NCBI GenBank assembly: GCA_023401595.1
Contig: JAEXDQ010000030.1
Location: forward strand, 57,134 to 121,133
Origin: Spirochaetota bacterium
GTDB taxonomy: Bacteria > Spirochaetota > Spirochaetia > Sphaerochaetales > Sphaerochaetaceae
Length of the DNA stretch: 64,000 nt
Direction of reading: 5' to 3'
A program made the position numbers and the translations under genes. The stretch's first letter is position 1. Each line of letters begins with the position of its first letter. A model generated the notes under the pieces. It worked only from the letters and a program-made list of their open reading frames with translations. It did not search any database and had not been told where the DNA came from. Shown here piece by piece: positions 18,472-27,600 of the stretch.

Positions 18472-19479
18472 ATGCAGAAGCTGTTTATCGTAACCGGAGC
18501 CAACGGACATCTCGGCGGTACGATCATCCGGCAACTGAGGGGAAGCGAAACGTGTGTACGGGGGCTGATACTTCCATCTGAACAAGGACGGCCCCAGGCC
18601 AATGTCTCCTATATCAAGGGCGATGTTCGCGACAAAGCGTCTTTGGAGCCTCTGTTCGTCCATACGGAGGGGATGGAGGTCATAGTGATACATACCGCGG
18701 GAATCGTCGATATAGCGGGGGACGTATCTCCGGTCATGTATGACGTGAACGTCGGCGGAACCCGTAATATCGTGGAATTATGCATGAAGCACCAAGTGAA
18801 ACGGTTGCTGTATGTAAGCTCGGTCCATGCGATTCCTGAGAAGGACAAGCTTCAGGTTCTGGAGGAGGTCGACCGTTTTTCCGCCGACGAAGTGGTCGGG
18901 GGCTATGCCAAGACGAAGGCCGAGGCCACGCAGATCGTCCTTGATGCAGTGCGGACGGGGCTCGATGCCGTAATCGTCCATCCGTCGGGAATCCTTGGCC
19001 CGTACGATTCGTCCCACAACCATCTTGTGCAGCTGGTCAGCGACTATATCCATGGAAAGCTTCCCGCCTGTGTCAACGGAGGCTACGATTTCGTCGATGT
19101 CAGGGATGTCGCGGCGGGTTGTCTGTCCGCCATAGAGAAGGGGCGGCGCGGGGAGTGCTTTATCCTGTCGAACCGACATTATGAGATCAAGGATATCCTT
19201 GGAATGGTCAAATCCATATGGGGCGGCCGAAAACTCCCCGTGCTGCCGATGTGGCTGGCCCACGCCTTCGCCCCTGTGTACGGCTGGTTCGCCCGTCTGC
19301 GGAAAAAACGACCGCTCTACACAAGATATTCATTGTATACGCTGAACAGCAACGACCGGTTCTCCCATGACAAGGCGACGATTGAATTGGGTTACCAGCC
19401 AAGGGACCTGTACCAGACCATATTGGATACCGTCGCCTGGTTGACGGGGAAATCGAGGAAAAAGCTCAGGCTCGCTTGA
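18472..19479 (+). CDS. NAD-dependent epimerase/dehydratase (extended SDR)
   Basis: 335 residues from ATG 18472 (M-Q-K-L-F-I-V-T-G-A-N-G-H-L-G-G). GTG at 18463 is an alternative, because GAAAGGAG lies only 3 bp before it but 12 bp before the ATG. The Rossmann motif T-G-A-N-G-H-L-G and the catalytic Y-A-K-T-K (about residue 145) are typical of extended short-chain dehydrogenases that act on nucleotide sugars or dihydroflavonol-like substrates. No sugar pathway genes are adjacent, so the substrate is open. Confidence 0.8.
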   Translation: MQKLFIVTGANGHLGGTIIRQLRGSETCVRGLILPSEQGRPQANVSYIKGDVRDKASLEPLFVHTEGMEVIVIHTAGIVDIAGDVSPVMYDVNVGGTRNIVELCMKHQVKRLLYVSSVHAIPEKDKLQVLEEVDRFSADEVVGGYAKTKAEATQIVLDAVRTGLDAVIVHPSGILGPYDSSHNHLVQLVSDYIHGKLPACVNGGYDFVDVRDVAAGCLSAIEKGRRGECFILSNRHYEIKDILGMVKSIWGGRKLPVLPMWLAHAFAPVYGWFARLRKKRPLYTRYSLYTLNSNDRFSHDKATIELGYQPRDLYQTILDTVAWLTGKSRKKLRLA

Positions 19480-19690
19480 GAAGCGTATCGACGGCGGGAC
19501 TTGCGGATCGTATGCGTATAAGCCAATCTTGATAATGTCCGGCTTGTGGCGTGGACGACAGATATGGGTTTCAACGGCCGGTACGGAAGACTTCGGTGAC
19601 GCCGGTAGTGTTTGGAAGTTCCCTTCACATGCACCAAGCAGCCGGAATTTGCGTAGCCGTCCAAGAATGGCGCGCGGTTCAATTTCTCCC

Positions 19691-19720
19691 TTGACCAGTC
19701 TCGCCCGCTATAGGTATCAT
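19691..19720 (+). promoter_or_regulatory. Promoter placing the transcript start at the ATG of the MazG-like gene
   Basis: TTGACC at 19691-19696, 18-bp spacer, TATCAT at 19715-19720. The start codon is at 19728, so the messenger RNA would have almost no leader. No ribosome site is visible before the ATG. Confidence 0.55.
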
Positions 19721-19727
19721 TGACCGT

Positions 19728-20084
19728 ATGAAACAGGAGACATTGGATGCGGTTCGTACGTTCCGCGATGAACGGAATTGGCAGCGGTTCCACACGGCGA
19801 AGGATTTGGCGATATCCATATCGCTGGAAGCTTCGGAATTGCTGGAATTATTCCAATGGGTCGATTCCGACGAAGCCGTAGCGCATGACAAGGGTGAAAT
19901 GGCGGATGAATTTGCCGACGTGCTGATCTATCTGGTACAGTTCGCCGATCTGCTCGGCTTGGATATCGACGCGGTGGTCATGGAGAAGCTTCGCAAGAAC
20001 GCTGAGAAGTATCCGGCGGACACAGTGAAGGCATGCCGGGACAAATATGACCTTTCCCCTTGTCTCCGATCAAAAGGACGGTGA
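19728..20084 (+). CDS. MazG-like nucleotide pyrophosphohydrolase (dCTPase type)
   Basis: 118 residues, all helical. Metal-binding acidic motifs E-A-S-E-L-L-E (residues 35-41) and E-M-A-D-E-F-A-D-V (about 57-65), then K-N-A-E-K-Y-P, match the RS21-C6/MazG-like group that hydrolyses non-canonical or excess dNTPs to monophosphate plus pyrophosphate. The predicted transcript start is at the initiation codon (leaderless). It is 7 bp upstream of the Fic gene in the same direction, so the two are probably co-transcribed. Confidence 0.8.
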   Translation: MKQETLDAVRTFRDERNWQRFHTAKDLAISISLEASELLELFQWVDSDEAVAHDKGEMADEFADVLIYLVQFADLLGLDIDAVVMEKLRKNAEKYPADTVKACRDKYDLSPCLRSKGR

Positions 20085-20091
20085 TGGCGTA

Positions 20092-20853
20092 ATGAAATCA
20101 GGCCGAATGCAAGCGTGCATCGACTATATCAGATTCAATCAGGAAGCCGAGGGCTTTTCATTGGAAGAGAGGGAAGAGGATGTCCTTCGGGAAGTCCTCG
20201 ATGAAGACCGTACCGCGGATGACGCCATAGAGGCGCTGGTCGAGGAGCTGAGGCTTCCCGCCGAATATGTCCCGTCCTCGGACGAAGGGGATGTCTATCC
20301 CGGTACCGGTTGCCTGACAAATTTCTTCAATATCACGGAGAGGGATCGGTTGCGTGAGGTGGAGGCGCGGTTCGTCAATATCAGAACGGCGGAAATCCTG
20401 TTGGAGTTCACCGGCACTCAGTTTGATTTCGACCGTCTGAAATCTATCCATGAACGGCTGTTCGGCGACATCTATCCGAGTAGCGGACAAATCCGTGAGG
20501 TCGCCGCGGCGAAACGGACGGTGTTCTGTCAGCCTGACTTCATCGACGACATGGCTTCTGAGATTTTTGGAAAACTTTGCGACGACCATTATCTGAAGAA
20601 CCTGGGCCGGGACGAGTTCATCAATGATTTCGCTTTCTACATGGGGGAGGTCGAGGCGTTGCATCCGTTCAGGGACGGCAACGGCCGCGCCGCGCGGCTG
20701 TTCTTCTATCAACTCGCCTTGAACGCGGGCTACGATATCGAATGGTACAAGGTCGATCCCGACAGGATGCTCGAAGCCGACATCTCAGCTATCGATGGCG
20801 ACTATCAGCTGTTGATAGACGTTCTCTCCGAGGTCGTAGTCCCCATCTGGTGA
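20092..20853 (+). CDS. Fic family AMP-transferase with N-terminal VbhA-like antitoxin segment
   Basis: 253 residues from ATG 20092; an upstream start at 20047 would overlap the previous gene. The Fic core carries H-P-F-R-D-G-N-G-R at 191-199, so all catalytic residues for AMPylation of hydroxyl groups are present. Residues 6-52 resemble the small antitoxin VbhA: an inhibitory helix around F-N-Q-E-A-E-G-F, then helices ending in T-A-D-D-A-I-E-A-L. The inhibitory motif is normally S/T-x-x-x-E-G; here Asn replaces S/T and E-G is kept. The protein is therefore probably an auto-inhibited Fic enzyme. Its target is unknown. Confidence 0.8.
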   Translation: MKSGRMQACIDYIRFNQEAEGFSLEEREEDVLREVLDEDRTADDAIEALVEELRLPAEYVPSSDEGDVYPGTGCLTNFFNITERDRLREVEARFVNIRTAEILLEFTGTQFDFDRLKSIHERLFGDIYPSSGQIREVAAAKRTVFCQPDFIDDMASEIFGKLCDDHYLKNLGRDEFINDFAFYMGEVEALHPFRDGNGRAARLFFYQLALNAGYDIEWYKVDPDRMLEADISAIDGDYQLLIDVLSEVVVPIW

Positions 20854-20890
20854 ACATTGTTGTCTTTTTGTGAATTTTTCGTGTGAAGTA

Positions 20891-20919
20891 TTGACGTCTC
20901 GTTGCGCAGTCCCTATATT
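20891..20919 (+). promoter_or_regulatory. Promoter of the TetR/RND efflux operon
   Basis: TTGACG at 20891-20896, 17-bp spacer, TATATT at 20914-20919. The -10 box runs into the palindrome described next. Confidence 0.75.
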
Positions 20920-20943
20920 TGTTACCGAAAATTCGGTAACAAA
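20918..20943. promoter_or_regulatory. 26-bp palindromic operator, likely bound by the tandem TetR regulator
   Basis: Perfect 12-bp arms TTTGTTACCGAA and TTCGGTAACAAA with AA between. It covers the end of the -10 box, the transcript start and the first base of the start codon. Position and symmetry fit TetR-family autorepression. Confidence 0.75.
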
Positions 20944-22169
20944 TGGGGATCGTCGTGCCACGGGATACAAAAGAGAGAATATTGAGGGAGACCCTGCTAG
21001 CCTTCAGTTCGTTGCGGTTTGAAGATATTTCGCTGGCTACGATCGCGAAGCGGGTGGGTATTTCCAAAACGGCGATATTCCGGCATTTCAAGAACAAGCA
21101 GGAGCTGTTCGATACCTTGGACGCCAGAGTTCTGGAACAGGTCGTCGTTCTGCGCGATCAGTTGTTGGCGATCGACCGGGCCGTTTTGTCTGAGGCCGGA
21201 TATCGGTCAAAGGTGTTTGAAACCCTCGCCTTTTTTTTCAGTGGAAAACCCGAATTGCTGCCGTACCTTCTTCAGAAAACCTTCAATCCGCAGACTAGCG
21301 TCGTGACTACGATGTTGCTGGAGGTGTTTGAATCGAGGAAGGCGGTCCATTCCATCCATGATGGCTTCGACATGTCCACAATGTGTTTCTTCCTTACGCA
21401 GATGGTCTGCGATTATCCAGGCGACTCAGTCACGATCCACAGGTACGCCGATGCTGTATCGCAGCTGATAGAGAACGGTTTTTCATGTTTTGAAGAGCTT
21501 GCCGACCGACGTATGGAGGAACTGGATGAACTGACGACCGTATCCGCCGAGGAAACGACGCAGGATCGGTTTTTCATAGCGCTTGACGAAGTAATGAAAC
21601 AGTACGGGCCCTTTGGAATTTCAGTGGAGCGGATAGCGGACGAGCTGGGGTTGGCCAACAGTACCATATACGCCACGTATGTCAGCAAGGAGATGATGAT
21701 CCGCCAGACCGTGATCAAGGAGTTCCTTCATTTCGGCAAGGTCCTGTCAAAGCGGCTGGTCTACGCCAGGTCGTTGTCGGAAGCCATCTATATCATTTTG
21801 GCGACCGCTTCATCCTACTGCTCGCAGTCGATTCCCCTTTCTGTGGGCATCATCTGCTGGATATGCCTGAACGGCAAACTGGACTGCAACAGCGACGACT
21901 TTGAGCGGTTTGATTTCCAGCCGCGTCAGAACCCTGAGCTTGGCGCGTTCTATGAACAATTTCAGAAGATCTGCGACGACAAGTCCGTGGATGTGAATCT
22001 GATTTCCCGTTGGATCATGTTTCTGCCGTTCAGCTATTTCCTCATGCAACGGCTTTGTCCAGAAGCCCGTCTTGCCGCCTATGCCGACAAGCTTCTCTAT
22101 CGTCTGATACGGGGCGGTGTGGAAGGGTCCCGCGATACGCCTTCATGCGCAGAGGAGATGACTGAATGA
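20943..22169 (+). CDS. Transcription regulator with two TetR DNA-binding domains
   Basis: 408 residues, about twice the usual TetR length. Residues 9-58 are one TetR helix-turn-helix (L-A-T-I-A-K-R-V-G-I-S-K-T-A-I-F-R-H-F). Residues 206-256 are a second (S-V-E-R-I-A-D-E-L-G-L-A-N-S-T-I-Y-A-T-Y). Each is followed by a helical block of ligand-binding type. The chain therefore looks like two TetR subunits fused head to tail. It heads an efflux operon and has a 26-bp palindrome at its own promoter, so it is probably an autoregulating repressor that responds to a pump substrate. No ribosome site precedes the ATG, which lies about 17 bases from the predicted transcript start. Confidence 0.85.
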   Translation: MGIVVPRDTKERILRETLLAFSSLRFEDISLATIAKRVGISKTAIFRHFKNKQELFDTLDARVLEQVVVLRDQLLAIDRAVLSEAGYRSKVFETLAFFFSGKPELLPYLLQKTFNPQTSVVTTMLLEVFESRKAVHSIHDGFDMSTMCFFLTQMVCDYPGDSVTIHRYADAVSQLIENGFSCFEELADRRMEELDELTTVSAEETTQDRFFIALDEVMKQYGPFGISVERIADELGLANSTIYATYVSKEMMIRQTVIKEFLHFGKVLSKRLVYARSLSEAIYIILATASSYCSQSIPLSVGIICWICLNGKLDCNSDDFERFDFQPRQNPELGAFYEQFQKICDDKSVDVNLISRWIMFLPFSYFLMQRLCPEARLAAYADKLLYRLIRGGVEGSRDTPSCAEEMTE

Positions 22170-22338
22170 GCAAGGCTAAGGGGCTTCTGGACTATGGAAT
22201 CCCGCCGTGGCGTGGCGGAGGCGGGGAAGGCTTTCACCCGACAGGGGGCGTCGTGCCGCGGATGCGGTCGCGCCGAAAGAGACAATAGTATACGACCGGT
22301 GGATTCCGGTCCGTCATATATCGTGGAGAAGAGAACAT

Positions 22339-23661
22339 ATGGGAATACAGAAAAAAGCCATTGTCATATTGGCTATGTTGTGCGTCATGGCTTCCATTTG
22401 GGCGATAACGCTGACGGAGGACCAGGCGGTGGAGTATGCGCTGCAAAACAGTGGCAGCCTGGAGCTTGCCGCCATGGACCTCGCGATGCAGGCCCGTGCC
22501 GACAAGAACGGTTGGAACGGATTGCTTCCGACGGTCCAGGTCTCGGCGACGCTGAGCAGAAGCAACCAGGCGTCGTTGTCTTCCATAGGGATACAAGATC
22601 CGACAATCAATTTTGTCGGTGGAATATCCGCTTCATGGAATTTCAATCCGGCGTTGATCACCAACATAGATCTTGCCCACAGGCAATATGAGGCGGGGCT
22701 GATCACATACGAAGAACAACGCCAGCAGACGATTCTCAATGTCCGCAAGCTCTTTTACGGTTTGCTCCTGCAGCAGGAGAGCCTGGAGCTTCAGCGGGAG
22801 TCGTTGAAGAACACGGAGTCCAGGAAAACCCAGGCGGAGGAGAACTTCAAGGCCGGCTACGTCCCTGAGCTGACGGTATTGCAGGCCCAGACCACCTATG
22901 ATAACGCTGTGTCGAGTTTCCAGAAGCAGGAACAGGCGTTCGTCCAGCAGAAGAGGACCTTCGCCATGCTGCTTGGTCTTCCGGCTGACGAATCCATCAT
23001 CCTTCAGGGAGAGATCGGGCTGGAGTTCTATGATATCGATACGGAGACCAGCCTGTCTTCGTTGGACAACCGGTTCGACATCGCCAAGCTCAGCAAGCAG
23101 GCGGAAGTGCTGAAGACTCAGGAGAAGGCGTTGAAGATGCAGGTCAATGTTCCCACGGTCTCTTTGAGCGCGTCGTATCAACCGGTGATCAAGGATATTA
23201 CCAAGGATTGGAACGGTACGCTGGGGGCCTATCCGCTCAGCACGAACAACTACTCCGACAACGGCAGCATGAGCGTGACGGTGGCCATGAACCTCACCAA
23301 TCTGCTTCCATGGTCCAGCGCTCGGCAGGGTCTGAAGGACTTGCAGGACAATATCGGCAAGCTGGCGACCAGCGAGCTTGTGCTGCGGCAAAGCGCTACC
23401 GTCGAAATCCTCAACCTGCTTACTACGCTTGAACAGTCCCGGCTGGCTATTGAGAACAGCGAACGAAGCATCGCCTTGACCCAGAAGGTCTATGACCTGA
23501 CCGAAGAATCCTATCGGTACGGTTCCACTGAATTGCTGGACGTCCGCGACGCGCAATTGCAGCTGGACCAGGCGAAGCTTGGGCGGCTGAGCGAACAATA
23601 CACATACTTGTCGGCTTTGCTCGACCTTGAATACGCGATACAGAGGAGTATCATCAAATGA
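22339..23661 (+). CDS. TolC-like outer-membrane efflux protein
   Basis: 440 residues from ATG 22339 (GGAGAAGAGAACAT upstream). Earlier in-frame starts would add an Arg-rich stretch before the signal peptide (M-G-I-Q-K-K-A-I-V-I-L-A-M-L...). The two repeated coiled-coil halves of the OEP family are visible, with L-D-V-R-D-A-Q-L-Q-L near the end. It should form the trimeric exit duct for the pump encoded next. Its stop overlaps the adaptor start (ATGA). The position corresponds to BesC of Borrelia. Confidence 0.85.
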   Translation: MGIQKKAIVILAMLCVMASIWAITLTEDQAVEYALQNSGSLELAAMDLAMQARADKNGWNGLLPTVQVSATLSRSNQASLSSIGIQDPTINFVGGISASWNFNPALITNIDLAHRQYEAGLITYEEQRQQTILNVRKLFYGLLLQQESLELQRESLKNTESRKTQAEENFKAGYVPELTVLQAQTTYDNAVSSFQKQEQAFVQQKRTFAMLLGLPADESIILQGEIGLEFYDIDTETSLSSLDNRFDIAKLSKQAEVLKTQEKALKMQVNVPTVSLSASYQPVIKDITKDWNGTLGAYPLSTNNYSDNGSMSVTVAMNLTNLLPWSSARQGLKDLQDNIGKLATSELVLRQSATVEILNLLTTLEQSRLAIENSERSIALTQKVYDLTEESYRYGSTELLDVRDAQLQLDQAKLGRLSEQYTYLSALLDLEYAIQRSIIK

Positions 23662-24614
23662 ATAAGAAGCAGTACTGCAAGAGTACCATAGTACTTTGTC
23701 TCATAGCCTTGGTAATGATGGTCGGGCTGGCCGGTTGTTCCGGACAGGGGGCGGCGAAGGCCGCGGCCCAGCCCGCCGTTGCGCCCGTGGCGCCGGAAAC
23801 GGCTGTCATTCCTGTCCAGGTCTACGATGTCGTGCCTCAATCCATCACATCCTATCTGCGGTTCAGCGGGGATGTCTCGGCCGCTGTCAGCGTCGATATA
23901 CTTCCCGAGCTTTCCGGCAAGGTGGCGAACGTGTACGTCGGTGTCGGCGACCGGGTTGTCAAGGATCAGGTATTGCTCGATATCGACCCCTCCCGTCCCG
24001 GGACGACCTACAACCTCAGCCAGGTCAAGGCGATCAAGGACGGGACCGTCACCGCCTTCGCTCCGGTCGTCGGAGTGACGGTAGCTCCCTCCATGTCGTT
24101 GGGCAAGATCAGCGATACCGAGCATCTGGAGATAACCTTCAACGTCGTGGAACGGTATGTGTCCCAGATTCAGGTGGGGCAGAAGGCCGAGATCGCGTTC
24201 ACCGCGTATCCCGGGGAGACGTTCGCCGCGACCATTACGAAGATCAGCCCGACGTTGGATATCGCGAGCCGCACGTTGAAGGTCACCTGTACGCTCGATG
24301 AACCGGACGACAGGATCATTATCGGCATGTATGCCAAGATACAGGTATTCACCGAGCATAAGGAAAACTGCGTCGTCGTACCGTACAGCGCCGTGCTGAC
24401 GAGCGACCGGCAGGCCTATATGTTCGTAGTGGACGAAAAGAAGAATCCGGCAGTCGCCGAACGGCGGAACGTGACCCTCGGCGTACGGACCGGCGATGTA
24501 GTGGAGATACTTGAGGGCGTCCAGGTCGGCGACAGGGTGGTCGTCAAGGGGCAGAACCTGCTCGCCGACGGCAGCGCGGTCAATGTGGCTTCCACCATAG
24601 AGGAGATTCGCTGA
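23658..24614 (+). CDS. RND efflux periplasmic adaptor lipoprotein lacking the coiled-coil hairpin
   Basis: 318 residues. A signal peptide ends in the lipobox V-G-L-A-G-C, so Cys 27 should be lipid-anchored. The two lipoyl half-motifs (P-E-L-S-G-K-V-A-N-V-Y-V-G-V-G-D-R-V and I-K-D-G-T-V-T-A-F-A-P-V-V-G) are joined by only about 20 residues, where most adaptors have a long helical hairpin. The known precedent is BesA of Borrelia burgdorferi. Beta-barrel and membrane-proximal domains follow. It should link the permease to the TolC-like duct without a hairpin contact. It overlaps both neighbours by a few bases, so translation is likely coupled. Confidence 0.85.
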   Translation: MNKKQYCKSTIVLCLIALVMMVGLAGCSGQGAAKAAAQPAVAPVAPETAVIPVQVYDVVPQSITSYLRFSGDVSAAVSVDILPELSGKVANVYVGVGDRVVKDQVLLDIDPSRPGTTYNLSQVKAIKDGTVTAFAPVVGVTVAPSMSLGKISDTEHLEITFNVVERYVSQIQVGQKAEIAFTAYPGETFAATITKISPTLDIASRTLKVTCTLDEPDDRIIIGMYAKIQVFTEHKENCVVVPYSAVLTSDRQAYMFVVDEKKNPAVAERRNVTLGVRTGDVVEILEGVQVGDRVVVKGQNLLADGSAVNVASTIEEIR

Positions 24615-27600
24615 TGTCCTTGTCTAAACTAGCGGTACGAAAACCTACTACCGTACTGATCATATTCATCGTGCTGACTGCGTTGGGCATCTATGCCACG
24701 ACGCTGTTGCCGATCGACCTGTTCCCGGAAATGGAGATGCCGTACATCGTTGTTTCAACGACGTACACTAACGCAAGTCCGGAAGAGGTGGAAGAGAAGG
24801 TCACGCGTACTTTGGAAAGCTCCCTGTCGGGTATATCCGGCCTGAAGACGATGCAATCGGTCTCGGGACAGGGCTCCAGCATGATCATGCTGGAGTTCAC
24901 CGACGGTACCGATTTGGCGGAAGCGACAAACATGGTCCGCGACCGCATCGATCTGGTCCGGAACTATCTCCCAAGTGAGGTCACGTCCCCTGTCATTCTG
25001 AAAATGGATCCCTCCATGATTCCTATCATGGAGATAGCCTTGACCGGCGAACGTTCCTTGGAGGAATTGCGGCAGGTCGCCGAAGATGTCGTCCAGCCGC
25101 GGCTGGAACAGATCGACGGCGTCGCCTCGGTAGCGATCAGCGGCGGCCGTGAAAAGGCCATCAACATCGACATTTCCCGAGACAGCCTCGAAGCGTATGG
25201 GCTGACGATCACGCAGGTGGGTCAGATGCTGTCGGCGCAGAACATCCGTTCCGCCAGCGGTTCCATCACGGAGAGCGGGATGGACTACAGCGTCACCACC
25301 AGCGGCCAGTTCCAGTCGTTGGACGATATCCGCAATACCGTAGTCGCCTACAAGGCCGGTACCCCCACATCGTCCGGCGTGGAGGTCCACCGTATCCTGC
25401 TGGGGGACGTCGCCGAGGTATCCGAGGGCTACAAGCCCATCAGTACCTACGCCTACCTCAATGGCTCTCCTTGCGTGTTGCTCTCGGTGCAGAAGCAGAG
25501 CAGCAAGAATTCAGTGCAGACCGTCGGTCAAATCCGCGAGGAGCTTCCGAGTATTCTGGAAAACATGCCGGCAGGCGTCGAACTGGTGGAGACCTCCAAT
25601 ACTACCGACATCATCAACGAAGCGATCTCGACCGTTCTCAACTCCGCGATCCAGGGTGCGGTCCTGGCGGTCCTCGTGTTGCTATTCTTCCTCAGAAGCT
25701 TCAAGAGTACCGGCATCATCGGCCTGACGATTCCTGTTTCATTGATTGTTACGCTGGGAATCATGTATTTCGCCGGCCATACCCTGAACATGATGACCCT
25801 GGCGGGTCTGGCGCTCGGCGTCGGCATGCTGGTCGATAACTCGATCGTCATATTGGAGAATATCTACAGTTACCGCGAAAAGGGCGCGAAGCCCGACGTC
25901 GCGGCGATTCTCGGTTCCCAGGAAATGACCATGGCGATCACCAGCAGCACGCTGACTACGATCTGCGTATTCCTGCCGATGATCATGTTCGGTTCCCGTC
26001 TGGGGATGATGAAGCAGGTCTTCATGGGGCTCGCTTTTACCGTCGTCATTTCGTTGGTATGCAGTCTTCTGTTCGCCATCGTGCTGGTTCCCGTACTCGC
26101 CTCTAAATATTTGAAGCTGGAGAACGTCAAGAAGCGCAACAAGAAGGGGTTGAACAAGGTCATGACCCGTTTCTTCGATGCGGTTGACAACGGTTATTCC
26201 AAGGCGGTGCGGTTCTCGGTGCGCCATAAGCTGTTGATTATCGCCATCGTCCTGATCGCGTTGGTCCTGAGCGTGATGGCGATTCCCCGTATCGGCTTCG
26301 TCTATATGCCCGAACAGGAGGATACGACCCTTACCGTCAATCTGACGATGCCCCAAGGTACTAATATCGAGGTTACGAACGAGACGATATGTACGTTTGA
26401 GGCGCTTGTTCGGCAGAACATCACTGGGGTGAAGAGCAGCACCGTCTCTATCGGCGGGTCGTCGATCATGGGCGGCGGAACGAACAGCGCGACACTGACG
26501 CTGTCGTTCTATTCCCCAGAGGAACGGAAAGGCTTCGATGCCGCGCAGGTCGCGACGTGGGATACTGTGAACACCGCCAAAGAGAAGCTCCGGCCCTTGT
26601 TCAATGTGTTCCCCGGCGCCAATTTCACCATTTCCAGTTCTTCGTTGAACAGTCTCAGCGGAGGTGGGGTCGATATCGCCGTCAAGGGCGACGATATGGA
26701 CGCTGTACGCGCCATGACCCAGCAGATCAAGACTCTGCTGCAGGAGGAGGGCGGAGAGTTCGTCACCGACGTAGGGACTTCCATGACCGAAGGGTTGCCG
26801 CAGGTGGAGCTTGTTATCGACCGCGAGCGTATGTACGCCCTTGGTCTGACGATCGCCGGCGTCAATTCTGAATTGAAGGCCAATATCGACGGTCTGACGA
26901 TCGGCAGATACTACAAAGGCGGGGAGGAAATCGACATCATCATCGGACTGCCCGATTCCGATAAGGCTCGGCTGGTCGATCTGGAGCAGGTTTCCGTGAC
27001 CAACAGCAGCGGCACGAAGGTTTCTCTCTCCAACTTCGCCACATATGTGGAGACTACTTCCCCGACTTCGATCCTCCGTGAGAATCAGGCCCGCTCCATC
27101 CACGTCACCGCGATACCCGCGCCGGGCCTGAGCATCGATCAGGTTCAGAAGCAGGTCGAAAACCTGATCAATACGCGAATTCCTGCCGATGATTCTGTGT
27201 TCATCTCCTTCGGCGGCGACTACAAGATGCTTATGGAGGGGCTTGAGACTTTCTTCCTGATCATCATCATGGCGGTCATCCTTGTGTTCGCCGTCATGGC
27301 GAGCCAGTTCGAGTCCTTCAAGGATCCGTTCATCGTGCTGTTCACCATTCCGCTGTCGGTCGTCGGAATCGTGGTCGTCTATCTGCTGATGGGCAAGACG
27401 TTGAGCATGATCACCGCTATCGGCGCGCTGATTCTCGTCGGTATCATCGTCAACAACGGTATTGTTCTGATCGACTACATGAACCTGCTGCGTAAGCGCG
27501 GCTACGGTCTGGAGGACGCCTGTGTGGCGGCGGCGAAGAGCCGTCTGCGCCCGATCCTGATGACCACGCTGACCACGGTGCTGGCACTGGTGCCTATGAC

